A stretch of DNA of 64,000 nt, taken from Paenibacillus tundrae (GTDB taxonomy: Bacteria > Bacillota > Bacilli > Paenibacillales > Paenibacillaceae). A model generated the notes under the pieces. That model made no database searches. It worked only from the letters and a program-made list of their open reading frames with translations, and was not told where the DNA came from. The stretch's first letter is position 1. The number at the start of each line of letters is the position of its first letter. This document shows positions 9,160 through 16,710 of the stretch, one piece after another. Location of the stretch: the NCBI RefSeq assembly GCF_036884255.1, contig NZ_CP145605.1, forward strand, positions 216,501 through 280,500. Direction: 5' to 3'. The translations under genes were made by a program, and so were the position numbers.

Positions 9160-9388
9160 AATTTTCCTGCCTTTTATAGAAATCATTGATCCCCTTATTA
9201 TAGCCAACTTGTGGAGGAATGGCACCTTTGGAGGAACCAACACGGTCATGTCTACAAAATGCCTATATGGTATGTTGCCGCAACTCTTTGAGTCGAATGT
9301 GATGTAGTGCACTGAACCGAACCGTCATGTATTTCAAAATGAATGGAAAATTGCACACCATCAGTGTGGAGAAGTAAGGAGAGTTCAT

Positions 9389-9607
9389 ATGGGAGATATT
9401 CATAAAGTGGCTGAATCGGATCACATCATTAAAGATATTGTTGGGAAGTTCCCGTGCAGGGTGCTGTGGAGTGAGGGCCGTCCATGTCTGGAGTATCAGA
9501 GGGAAGAGGATGTGGCATTAATAACCGAATACGTTCGCACAATATACAATGTTGAGCTATTAGATGTCTTTTTCACAGCGGTGGAGAGCCTTCCAGTGGA
9601 ACTGTAG
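9389..9607 (+). CDS. Small hypothetical protein (72 aa)
   Basis: I do not recognise this protein. AAGGAGA lies nine bases before the ATG, which supports translation. It is soluble and acidic, with a predicted alpha/beta composition (KDIVGKFPCRVLWSEGRPCL, then an acidic helix EDVALITEYVRTIYNV). It is a single gene between the divergent PrpR-like regulator and the pspA operon, with no clear terminator after it. Two cysteines, in FPCRVLW and RPCLEY, are the only notable residues. Confidence 0.6.
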   Translation: MGDIHKVAESDHIIKDIVGKFPCRVLWSEGRPCLEYQREEDVALITEYVRTIYNVELLDVFFTAVESLPVEL

Positions 9608-9768
9608 TTCGGGAAGTGTTTGTGGAGTGTGAGAGAAGGATGGATAATTGAGTTATTGTGTGTTTATACAAGAATATAAGGCGACACTATACGTGCTCGT
9701 CTTTTCTTATATTACGTTGTTATCGTACGGATGTGGATCGGAGTAACTCCACTTGCAATCGTGAAATG

Positions 9769-9795
9769 TGAAACCTCGAACCTCATATTCATGTA
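9769..9795 (+). promoter_or_regulatory. ECF sigma (SigW-like) promoter of pspA operon
   Basis: TGAAAC, a 17-base spacer, then TGTA lies 40 bases upstream of the pspA start codon. The Bacillus SigW consensus is TGAAAC, 16-17 bases, CGTA, so there is one mismatch. B. subtilis pspA is itself a SigW target, which makes envelope-stress control plausible. Confidence 0.6.
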
Positions 9796-9834
9796 TTATA
9801 GTTACATATGAACTTATCGGAGGAGGAACAAATT

Positions 9835-10539
9835 ATGGGAATCTTGTCGAGGTTTAGGGACGTGATGAAGGCAAATATGAATAGCTTGTTAAGCCGATCT
9901 GAGGATCCGGAGAGAACGGTAAATGAGGTTATGCGTAGCTTGAGCAGTGATCTTGGAAAGGTAAAAGCAGAGGCGACTGCGGTCCTCTCGGATGAGAGTA
10001 GAGCAAGAAGAGCTTTGGATGAATCGAGTGCGGAACTACGCAAGCTTCAGCGGTATGCAGAGAAGTCAGCAGAATCCCGAGATGAGGATAAGGCGCTCCA
10101 ATTCCTGCAGAAAAAAGCGAAGCAGGCTGAGAAGCACAATGAATTACAAGCTGCTTATGATCGAGCCGCTGCCAAAGCCAAAGTGATGAAGCATATGCAG
10201 GATAAACTGATTGCGGATATGGCGACGATGGAAGCGAGATATACTGAGTTGAAAAGCAAAATGGCAGATGCCAAGGCCAAGCAACAGGCTAATGAGCAGA
10301 ACGCATCGGCGGGTAGAGCAAACGATGCACTCCGTGCAATGGAAGACAAGGCTAATCAAGCATTGAACGAAGCAGAGGCTCTGGCAGAGCTTCGGGCAGG
10401 TGCGCAGGAAGATGACCTGGACGAATTGATTGCACAATTGGAGAAGGACATGAATGCCGAAACGGGTAATGAACAGAAGAAAGTGCCAACGGCTGAGGAA
10501 GAGCTTGCAGCCATCCAACAGCAACTGAACGATAAGTGA
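9835..10539 (+). CDS. pspA: Phage shock protein A / IM30 family
   Basis: Peripheral membrane-stress protein of 234 aa that binds and stabilises damaged cytoplasmic membrane. It begins MGILSRFRDVMKANMNSLL, the amphipathic helix that anchors PspA to lipid, then continues as an almost uninterrupted long coiled coil rich in Glu, Lys, Ala and Gln. Family length is 220-240 aa. The start is set by GGAGGAGG ahead of the ATG at 9835; an earlier in-frame ATG at 9808 overlaps the leader and has no good site. It is the first gene of the pspA-ydjG-ydjH-ydjI set. Confidence 0.95.
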   Translation: MGILSRFRDVMKANMNSLLSRSEDPERTVNEVMRSLSSDLGKVKAEATAVLSDESRARRALDESSAELRKLQRYAEKSAESRDEDKALQFLQKKAKQAEKHNELQAAYDRAAAKAKVMKHMQDKLIADMATMEARYTELKSKMADAKAKQQANEQNASAGRANDALRAMEDKANQALNEAEALAELRAGAQEDDLDELIAQLEKDMNAETGNEQKKVPTAEEELAAIQQQLNDK

Positions 10540-10589
10540 GCCTATTTGTAGATGTAACGAATACATTTTTAAGACATTGAGGTGAGCAG

Positions 10590-11621
10590 ATGCCGGTTAT
10601 TGAATACAGATGTCCGAACTGTGGTAGTGGGATGAACTTTGATGGGAACACGGGAATGCTATCCTGCCCTAGTTGTGGGCGACAGGATAATATTGAGCAG
10701 ATTCCAGACCCACTCAAGAAACAGGTGTTTAAAGAGAACGAAATCAAGTCGTACCACTGTACCAGTTGCGGGGCTGACCTTGTGACAGATGCAGATACGA
10801 GTGCAACAACTTGTAGCTTCTGCGGAGCTGCGGTTGTCTTAAGTGACCGATTGAGCGGAGAGCTGGCTCCAGCGATGGTGATTCCTTTTGCTATTACGAA
10901 GGAGACTGCGAAGGAAGCATTCAAAAAGTGGTGCAAAAACGGCCTGCTTACGCCAAGTGGCTTCATGACGGCTGACCGAATCAAAGAAATAACCGGAATC
11001 TACGTGCCCTTCTGGTTATATGAGTTACATAACAGAATTGAAGTTCATGGTCGTGCCACCAAGGTGAGAAGCTACACGCAGGGTGATTATCACTATACCG
11101 AAACCCAGCATTATGAGATATACCGGAAAATCCGGCTGAATTATGTGAATCTGCCCATTGATGCATCCAAGAAAATGGATGATAAACTGATGGATAAGTT
11201 AGAGCCGTTTCCTTACAACCAATTGAAGGATTTCAAAACGCCTTATCTCGCGGGTTATATTGCGGAAAAATATAGCTATACCGATGAAGAGCTCTATCCC
11301 CGAGCTAAAGAAAAAACGCAACCTTATATTGAATCTTACATTGCTTCTACTGTATCGGGGTACACCAGTGTGAGTTATACGGATAAACAGATTGATACCA
11401 CACTGAAAAATGCAGATTACGTCTTGCTCCCCGTGTGGATGGTGTACTATGACTTTAATCGCACGGAATACACGTTTGCCATGAATGGTCAGACAGGTAA
11501 GGTCGTGGGTAGACCTCCGATCAGCAAAGCAAAAGTCGCGGGATGGTTCGCAGGCGTGTCGGCCGTATCATTTCTCTCCATTAAGGTTGTGGCATGGATG
11601 ATGGGAGGTGGCTTCCTGTGA
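10590..11621 (+). CDS. ydjG: YdjG-like double zinc-ribbon membrane protein
   Basis: Protein of 343 aa with two N-terminal zinc ribbons (CPNCGSG..CPSCG in the first 32 residues, then CTSCGADL..CSFCGA near residues 55-78). A beta-rich middle domain with many Tyr residues follows, and a single hydrophobic C-terminal segment (WFAGVSAVSFLSIKVVAWMM) should anchor it to the membrane. Automated annotation often labels such proteins TFIIB-type zinc ribbon; no transcription role is implied. Gene order and layout match B. subtilis YdjG of the pspA operon. AGGTG precedes the start, 50 bases after pspA. Confidence 0.85.
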   Translation: MPVIEYRCPNCGSGMNFDGNTGMLSCPSCGRQDNIEQIPDPLKKQVFKENEIKSYHCTSCGADLVTDADTSATTCSFCGAAVVLSDRLSGELAPAMVIPFAITKETAKEAFKKWCKNGLLTPSGFMTADRIKEITGIYVPFWLYELHNRIEVHGRATKVRSYTQGDYHYTETQHYEIYRKIRLNYVNLPIDASKKMDDKLMDKLEPFPYNQLKDFKTPYLAGYIAEKYSYTDEELYPRAKEKTQPYIESYIASTVSGYTSVSYTDKQIDTTLKNADYVLLPVWMVYYDFNRTEYTFAMNGQTGKVVGRPPISKAKVAGWFAGVSAVSFLSIKVVAWMMGGGFL

Positions 11622-12499
11622 AAAAGGGAAGGTACATTGCGTTAATGACCGCCTTCATCTTCATAGTAATGTGTGTTGCAGCCCCGTGGATTCCAGCGCA
11701 AAGCGCGGCAGCGGCAACGAAAGAACTGATTCTTGATGAAGCTAATTTGCTTAGCTCGCAAGAGATTGAAGATTTGAATACCTTGGCAAATAAGTACAGT
11801 GCGGAGCGCGAGACAGACCTCATCGTTATTACGACGAATAATGAGGAGCAGATCACGGATGAATTGTTCACAGAGAACTACTATGATGAGCAGGCACCCG
11901 GTTATGATAAGCCTCATGGTAATGCGGTTATTATGACTTTGGATATGTACAATCGTACCGTGTATGTGGGTGGTTTCTACAAAGGGGAAGACTACGTTAC
12001 CAATAGCAGAGCTGATGAGATTACGGCTCAGATTGCTCCTTACCTATCCGACGGTAACTACAGCCAAGCCTTTGAGAAGTATCTTACGATGGCATATGAG
12101 TACCTAGGTGACAAACCTCTGGATGAAGATTCAGGTACAGGGTCTACTTATCCTGGCTCAAGTTCAGGTACGGGTTCAGGTAATTATCCTAGTGGAGGTT
12201 CGAACGCGAACCCTGATAATATTCTGTTCAATACATGGTTTCAACTCGCGGTCTCTGTGGTTATTGGTGGGATCGTGGTAGGCATTATGGCATATAATTC
12301 GGGCGGACGCGTAACCGTCAATCGTGCAACGTATGAGGATTCAGGTGCTTCTAGTGTGGTAGATCGCGGAGATCGGTATATTCGGACAACAGTGACCAAG
12401 ACCAAAATCGAGAGAAATAACAATAATGGTGGCGGAGGAGGAGGCGGTGGTACCACTCGCGGGGGACATTCCCATAGTGGTAGCAGCCGATCGTTCTAA
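11618..12499 (+). CDS. ydjH: YdjH-like TPM-domain membrane protein
   Basis: Exported, membrane-anchored protein of 293 aa. It has an N-terminal hydrophobic signal/anchor (YIALMTAFIFIVMCVAAPWI), then a TPM domain (ILDEANLLSSQEIEDLNTLA, TDLIVITTNN, GNAVIMTLDMYNRTVYVGG), a Ser/Gly-rich linker, a transmembrane segment (FQLAVSVVIGGIVVGIMAY), and a Gly-run and His/Ser-rich tail ending GHSHSGSSRSF. The start is a GTG at 11618, four bases inside the preceding gene's end, with GGGAGGTGG in front; this coupling fits an operon. The function of TPM proteins in the stress complex is not settled. Confidence 0.88.
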   Translation: MKKGRYIALMTAFIFIVMCVAAPWIPAQSAAAATKELILDEANLLSSQEIEDLNTLANKYSAERETDLIVITTNNEEQITDELFTENYYDEQAPGYDKPHGNAVIMTLDMYNRTVYVGGFYKGEDYVTNSRADEITAQIAPYLSDGNYSQAFEKYLTMAYEYLGDKPLDEDSGTGSTYPGSSSGTGSGNYPSGGSNANPDNILFNTWFQLAVSVVIGGIVVGIMAYNSGGRVTVNRATYEDSGASSVVDRGDRYIRTTVTKTKIERNNNNGGGGGGGGTTRGGHSHSGSSRSF

Positions 12500-12596
12500 T
12501 TAGCCCACCATGATAATCAATCACAGTAATACAGCGTAGAACGTGGTGCTCGTGTGACGATGCAGCATGTTTACTATAGAAGGGACGGGATTGAGT

Positions 12597-13640
12597 ATGA
12601 GTTTTTTCAGAAATCAATTTTCGAATGTGGTGGAATGGGAAGAGTTCAGAGATGATATGATCTTTTGGAAGTGGAGCAATCGGGAGATCAAGAAAGGCAG
12701 TAAGCTGATTATTCGTGCAGGTCAGGATGCGATTTTCCTGAATAACGGCAAAGTGGAAGGGATTTTTGAGGATGAAGGCTCATTCAACATTGATTCCGAG
12801 ATTATTCCGTTTCTGTCGACGCTGAAAGGTTTCAAGTTTGGCTTTAATAGTGGTATGCGCGTTGAAGTGTTGTTTGTGAATACGAAGGAATTTACGGTGA
12901 GATGGGGAACCCAAAGTCCAGTATTAATTCCAACGCCGCAGCTTCCGGGCGGGATGCCGATTCGTGCCAACGGTACATTTAACTTCAAAGTAAGTGACTA
13001 CGTTACGCTAATTGATAAGATTGCAGGCATTAAGCAGAGCTACTTGGTCGATGATGTCAAAATTCGAATTACCTCTGTGCTTGATCAATTGCTGATGAAG
13101 TGGATCAGCCGTGAAGGAAAAGATATGTTCAACCTGCAGGCGAATGCAACAGATATAGCCAAAGGGATTCAGGAAGATCTGGATATGCAGATGATGGATA
13201 TCGGGATTGGCATTACCGGTTTCCAAGTGATGAGCTTCAACTATCCGCAAGAAATTCAGGATATGATTACGAAGACGGCTTCACATGAGATGATCGGCAA
13301 TCTGCAAAAGTACCAACAGGTGAGCATGACCGACGGCATCTCCTCAGGTAAGGTGCAAGGCGGCGGCGCAGCTTCGGATATGGCAGGCATGATGATGGGC
13401 ATGAACATGGCGAATGAAATGATGAAGAACATGAACCAGAACCAAAATCAGAACTCAGGCCAAAACCAGAATCAGAACAACCAGGGTCAGAGCCAAAATC
13501 AAAGCCAAAATCAAAATCAAGGCGATAACTCAGGCTCCGCTTCATCCTCGGAAGGCAAGAAGCCTAACTTCTGTCCAAACTGTGGTGCCAAAAATGAAGG
13601 AGCTAACTTCTGTCCGAACTGCGGGCAGAAGCTTGGCTAG
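12597..13640 (+). CDS. ydjI: YdjI-like SPFH/virion-core protein
   Basis: Protein of 347 aa starting MSFFRNQFSNVVEWEEF, matching the YdjI family, in which an SPFH-like (band 7) beta/alpha domain fills residues 1 to about 240. A Met-rich stretch (MAGMMMGMNMANEMM), a long Gln/Asn-rich low-complexity linker (about residues 275-322) and a C-terminal double zinc ribbon (CPNCGAKNEGANFCPNCGQ) follow. It is the last gene of the pspA operon and is thought to recruit or work with PspA at the membrane. I prefer the ATG at 12597 over the upstream ATG at 12567 because homologues, as I recall them, start with MSFFRNQF. Confidence 0.88.
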   Translation: MSFFRNQFSNVVEWEEFRDDMIFWKWSNREIKKGSKLIIRAGQDAIFLNNGKVEGIFEDEGSFNIDSEIIPFLSTLKGFKFGFNSGMRVEVLFVNTKEFTVRWGTQSPVLIPTPQLPGGMPIRANGTFNFKVSDYVTLIDKIAGIKQSYLVDDVKIRITSVLDQLLMKWISREGKDMFNLQANATDIAKGIQEDLDMQMMDIGIGITGFQVMSFNYPQEIQDMITKTASHEMIGNLQKYQQVSMTDGISSGKVQGGGAASDMAGMMMGMNMANEMMKNMNQNQNQNSGQNQNQNNQGQSQNQSQNQNQGDNSGSASSSEGKKPNFCPNCGAKNEGANFCPNCGQKLG

Positions 13641-13656
13641 AGGAATAAGGAAGATC

Positions 13657-13703
13657 GGGCTAACTCACAAGTACATGGTACTGTGCAGTTAGCTCTTTTT
13701 TTG
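13657..13703 (+). terminator. Terminator of the pspA operon
   Basis: GGGCTAACTCACAAGTAC pairs imperfectly with GTACTGTGCAGTTAGCTC, followed by a run of eight T. It starts 17 bases after the ydjI stop. Confidence 0.9.
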
Positions 13704-13742
13704 TTATAACGAAAGGCAATGTTTTAACTTTTAAATAAAGTG

Positions 13743-13783
13743 TTGACAACGAAAACAAAATCATATATCTTTAACTTAAGATA
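13743..13783 (+). promoter_or_regulatory. Promoter with MhqR-like operator over the -10
   Basis: TTGACA at 13743-13748 and TATCTT at 13766-13771 are spaced by 17 bases. The -10 lies inside TATCTTTAACTTAAGATA (13766-13783), an imperfect palindrome whose TATCT and AGATA arms are eight bases apart. That is the arm sequence and spacing I recall for the B. subtilis MhqR box. A repressor bound here would block the promoter. Confidence 0.65.
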
Positions 13784-13858
13784 TTTAATTTAAAAATAAA
13801 TTACACCAAAACACATTCAAATTAAACTTAATTAATGAACATATAAGGAGAGATCAAG

Positions 13859-14089
13859 ATGATTATTCCTACATTAGATCGCATCAATGAACTTTCAAGA
13901 AAAGCAAAAGAAGAAGGATTAAACGAAATGGAGCAAGCGGAGCGGGCTCGTCTGCGCCAGGAATATTTGCAAACGTTTCGGGGTTCGATTAACGACATTC
14001 TACTAAACACAACCATCTATGATCCGAATGGCGACGATGTTACTCCAGACAGATTGAAACAGGAACAAGCAGACCAAAAGCAAGACTGA
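13859..14089 (+). CDS. UPF0291 / DUF896 family protein (76 aa)
   Basis: Small charged helical protein of the DUF896 (YnzC) family, starting MIIPTLDRINELSRKAKEEG and containing the family pattern TxxExxEQxxLRxxYLxxFR (here GLNEMEQAERARLRQEYLQ). Members are 70-80 aa two-helix proteins with no settled function. AAGGAGA lies nine bases before the ATG. It lies between two MhqR-like operators, immediately upstream of the dioxygenase gene, which suggests co-regulation by quinone or electrophile stress; that is inference. Confidence 0.88.
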   Translation: MIIPTLDRINELSRKAKEEGLNEMEQAERARLRQEYLQTFRGSINDILLNTTIYDPNGDDVTPDRLKQEQADQKQD

Positions 14090-14105
14090 TTTATTTTTAA
14101 ACTAA

Positions 14106-14123
14106 TATCTTAATATTAAGACA
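14106..14123 (+). promoter_or_regulatory. Second MhqR-like operator
   Basis: TATCTTAATATTAAGACA is palindromic except at one position pair and has the same TATCT/AGAnA arms and eight-base centre as the site at 13766. It lies 51 bases upstream of the dioxygenase start and 17 after the UPF0291 stop, so the dioxygenase may also be controlled separately. Confidence 0.6.
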
Positions 14124-14173
14124 AAATACAAAACAAACATCACAATCAACCATTCCCTAAGGAGGAATTTATC

Positions 14174-15148
14174 ATGACACTTCAAACCGCAGGTATCCAC
14201 CACATTACAGCTTTTGCAGGAGATCCACAGGCCAATGTTGACTTCTATGCAGGTATTCTCGGACTTCGTTTGGTGAAAAAAACAGTTAACTTCGATGCTC
14301 CTGACGTATACCATCTGTACTTTGGTGACGAAGGCGGAAGCCCAGGAACGATCATCACGTTCTTCCCAGCAGCCGGATCTCCAAAAGGTAAAATTGGCGG
14401 CGGTCAGGTAGGGATTACCTCTTATGTCATTCCTCCTGGGTCTATGGACTTCTGGCAAGATCGTTTAGAAAGTTATAATATTCAGGTAACGAGAACAAGC
14501 CGTTTCAACGAACAATTCCTTCAATTCGAAGATAGCGAAGGCCTGCGGCTTGAGCTGGTTGAGCGGCAAGAGGGTGCTAATAGCACTTGGGCGCATGAAG
14601 GGATTGCAACCGACCAAGCCATTAAAGGATTTGGAGGTGCCGTATTATTCAGCGTCAATCCGGCAAGAACAATGGATGCACTGGATAAAATCCTTGGATT
14701 CACCAAAGTAGGTGAAGATCAGGAGTATGTACGTTATCAGTCTTTTGGTGAGATTGGCAATGTAATTGATGTGCCTGTGGCTCGTATGCCGCTTGGCGTA
14801 GGCGGGGCTGGTACGGTTCACCATATCGCATGGCGTGCCAAAGATGATCAGGAGCATCAACAGTGGGGCGAGGCTGTATATCAATATGGCTATCAACCAA
14901 CACCAGTGCGGGATCGTCAGTACTTTAACGCTATTTATTTCAGAGAAGCCGGAGGCATCCTGTTCGAGATTGCTACAGATCCACCTGGATTTGCGAAAGA
15001 TGAGCCTGTAGAAACGTTGGGTCAAAAATTAATGCTGCCAGAATGGTTCGAGAAATACCGTACACAGATTGAAGACAATCTGCAACCGATCCAAGTTCGT
15101 ACGTTGGAACCAGCACGTACAGCCATCCCAATGGAAACGACCGTTTAA
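14174..15148 (+). CDS. Ring-cleaving dioxygenase, VOC family (MhqO/MhqA-like)
   Basis: Two-module glyoxalase-fold protein of 324 aa resembling the B. subtilis hydroquinone-specific dioxygenases MhqA, MhqE and MhqO. Each half is a VOC domain. The first opens TAGIHHITAFAGDPQANVDF and the second contains GTVHHIAWRAKDDQEHQQW; FREAGGILFEIATDPPG supplies the usual C-terminal Glu metal ligand. It should open catechol or hydroquinone rings with a bound divalent metal and so detoxify quinones. AAGGAGG lies eight bases before the start. The MhqR-like sites upstream agree with this assignment. Substrate is inferred from family. Confidence 0.88.
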   Translation: MTLQTAGIHHITAFAGDPQANVDFYAGILGLRLVKKTVNFDAPDVYHLYFGDEGGSPGTIITFFPAAGSPKGKIGGGQVGITSYVIPPGSMDFWQDRLESYNIQVTRTSRFNEQFLQFEDSEGLRLELVERQEGANSTWAHEGIATDQAIKGFGGAVLFSVNPARTMDALDKILGFTKVGEDQEYVRYQSFGEIGNVIDVPVARMPLGVGGAGTVHHIAWRAKDDQEHQQWGEAVYQYGYQPTPVRDRQYFNAIYFREAGGILFEIATDPPGFAKDEPVETLGQKLMLPEWFEKYRTQIEDNLQPIQVRTLEPARTAIPMETTV

Positions 15149-15159
15149 TCACAGCAAGG

Positions 15160-15185
15160 CACCGCGTGCAGAAATTGCACGCGGT
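15160..15185 (+). terminator. GC-rich hairpin after dioxygenase
   Basis: CACCGCGTGCA and TGCACGCGGTG form a perfect 11-bp stem with a four-base loop, 12 bases after the stop. The following T tract is weak (GTGTAATTT), so termination may be incomplete. Confidence 0.7.
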
Positions 15186-15196
15186 GTGTAATTTGG

Positions 15197-15428
15197 CTAT
15201 TTAGATTGAACTAGACATTTACACAAGAACGGAGAGGGCAGAAATAACATGAAGAAGCGAAGTGTTCGGCTGAAAGCTTTCTGGAAGAAAGCTACATCGG
15301 AAGCATACGCTATCCCCGGATTTGCCCTTAGAAAAAGGGAATCAGAAAAATCTGGGGATAACAGCGATCGGAATGTTGTTCTGTCATTGGAGTGGTCAGT
15401 GTAAATATTTTCAGTTCAATCTAGATAG
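15197..15428 (+). mobile_element. MITE-like element, copy 1 (232 bp)
   Basis: The ends are inverted copies of each other. The left end reads CTATTTAGATTGAACT and the right end, reversed, reads CTATCTAGATTGAACT; both continue after four to six variable bases into ATTTACAC, giving about 30 bp of terminal inverted repeat. Inside, ATCCCCGGATTT (15312-15323) pairs with AAATCTGGGGAT (15348-15359) around a smaller CCCTT/AAGGG hairpin. A clearly related copy lies at 51861-52054. The flanks AATTTGG and AATGTGC agree at five of seven bases, so any target duplication here is decayed or absent. No transposase is encoded, so it would depend on one elsewhere. Confidence 0.78.
15249..15404 (+). other. 51-codon open frame inside the repeat
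   Basis: An ATG with GGAGAGG 11 bases upstream opens a 51-residue frame beginning MKKRSVRLKAFWKK and ending VVLSLEWSV. In the second repeat copy the first codons are kept (GTG start, KKRSIRL) but a 38-base deletion shifts the rest out of frame. I therefore read it as an incidental frame in the element rather than a proven gene, though a small basic peptide cannot be excluded. Confidence 0.3.
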
Positions 15429-15468
15429 AATGTGCAACGAGATGAAATTGAACGAAGGAGTATGACGG

Positions 15469-16560
15469 ATGATTATGGAGAAGAAGGTTACCTGGCTAGA
15501 GCTATTCTACGATCTGCTTTTTGTAGCTGCGGTGGCCAAAGCGAGTCATGTGTTGTTACATGCCGAACATGGAGTGATTACATTTGAATATCTGATGAAA
15601 TTTGTATTGATTTTCATTCCAGTCTGGTGGGCATGGGTGGGTCAGACCTTATTTATCAATCGGTATGGCCAGGATATCTTCATCCATCGAGTATTTCTCA
15701 TCCTACAGCTCCTGTCTGTTATGGTGATGACAGCGAGTCTCTCGGTTGATTTTGACCAGCATTATCTATCCTTCTTCGTGGGTTATATCGGTTCTAGGGT
15801 ATTCACGATGATTCAATATTTCACAATCCATAAGTCTAAGAGTGAGCAGCAGCAACAAGCCGCTCGTTTCCTAGGTCAATGTTTTCTCATCGGGATATTA
15901 ATCTCGACCAGCTCTTTGTTCTTTGATTCATGGCTTAGATACGTGATTCTGTACGCTGGGATTGCGGTAGATATTATTCTTCCTTTGATCGGTCGCAAAA
16001 AACTGGTGAAGGTGCCGATCCACACGCATCATTTATTGGAACGGTTCGCGTTGTTTACACTCATTCTGCTGGGTGAATCGGTAGTTAGTATTATTGCGGT
16101 ATTACAACTGGATCACTGGGATCTGAAGTCAGTACTGTTCATCGCATTTACATCTGTATTTGTTATTGCACTGTGGTGGCAGTACTTTGACAACGTAGAG
16201 AAGAAGGTCAGCAAAGAAATACAGACGGCTGGTCAAGCAATTATATATGGACACTTGTTCATCTACATCTCTATGAGCATGATTGCAGCTTCAATTCAAC
16301 TGTTGTATCTGAATAAACTCAATTATTTGTTCATGCTGGGCTTTGTGTTTGGATCAGTACTGTTGTACTTTATGTCCACGTCGCTGGTGTTTCACCGTTA
16401 CAGATATACACATATGCGACTGAGACCATATCATTTGGCGATTATGCTTGGCGTCATTGGAACCTTTATCATCATAGATCTAATTTATCGTGTGCCGAAT
16501 TATGCAATTGTAGGAGAGAACATGGCGTTCTTCCTCATCTATGCCAAAATGACAACATGA
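15469..16560 (+). CDS. ltrA: LtrA-family membrane protein
   Basis: Polytopic membrane protein of 363 aa, about ten hydrophobic segments, of the low-temperature-requirement A family. The hallmark N-terminus VTWLELFYDLLFVAAV is present, as are the conserved mid-protein HLLERFALFTLILLGESVVS and ALWWQYFD. The molecular function of LtrA is unknown; it was named from a cold-sensitive Listeria mutant. AAGGAG lies eight bases before the ATG at 15469; a second ATG two codons later is possible. The gene begins 40 bases after the repeat element, so the element forms most of its leader. A terminator follows directly. Confidence 0.88.
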   Translation: MIMEKKVTWLELFYDLLFVAAVAKASHVLLHAEHGVITFEYLMKFVLIFIPVWWAWVGQTLFINRYGQDIFIHRVFLILQLLSVMVMTASLSVDFDQHYLSFFVGYIGSRVFTMIQYFTIHKSKSEQQQQAARFLGQCFLIGILISTSSLFFDSWLRYVILYAGIAVDIILPLIGRKKLVKVPIHTHHLLERFALFTLILLGESVVSIIAVLQLDHWDLKSVLFIAFTSVFVIALWWQYFDNVEKKVSKEIQTAGQAIIYGHLFIYISMSMIAASIQLLYLNKLNYLFMLGFVFGSVLLYFMSTSLVFHRYRYTHMRLRPYHLAIMLGVIGTFIIIDLIYRVPNYAIVGENMAFFLIYAKMTT

Positions 16561-16577
16561 ATAAATAGCGCATATTT

Positions 16578-16610
16578 AACCCTGCAACTTTAAAAGTTGT
16601 AGGGTTTTTT
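16578..16610 (+). terminator. Terminator after ltrA
   Basis: AACCCTGCAACTTT pairs with AGTTGTAGGGTT (one mismatch or wobble), followed by a T run. It begins 18 bases after the stop. Confidence 0.88.
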
Positions 16611-16710
16611 CGTCTTCCTATGAATATCTTCATTTATTTTCTTATAGGGAATCTGTTAATATGAGACTAGATCCAAGAGAAACTACTCAGACACACAGGA
16701 GGGAAACCAT

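Noticed and set aside
9670..9715. Hairpin AATATAAG/CTTATATT between the 72-aa gene and pspA
   Set aside because: AU-only outer stem with a long loop and no T tract; too weak to call a terminator.
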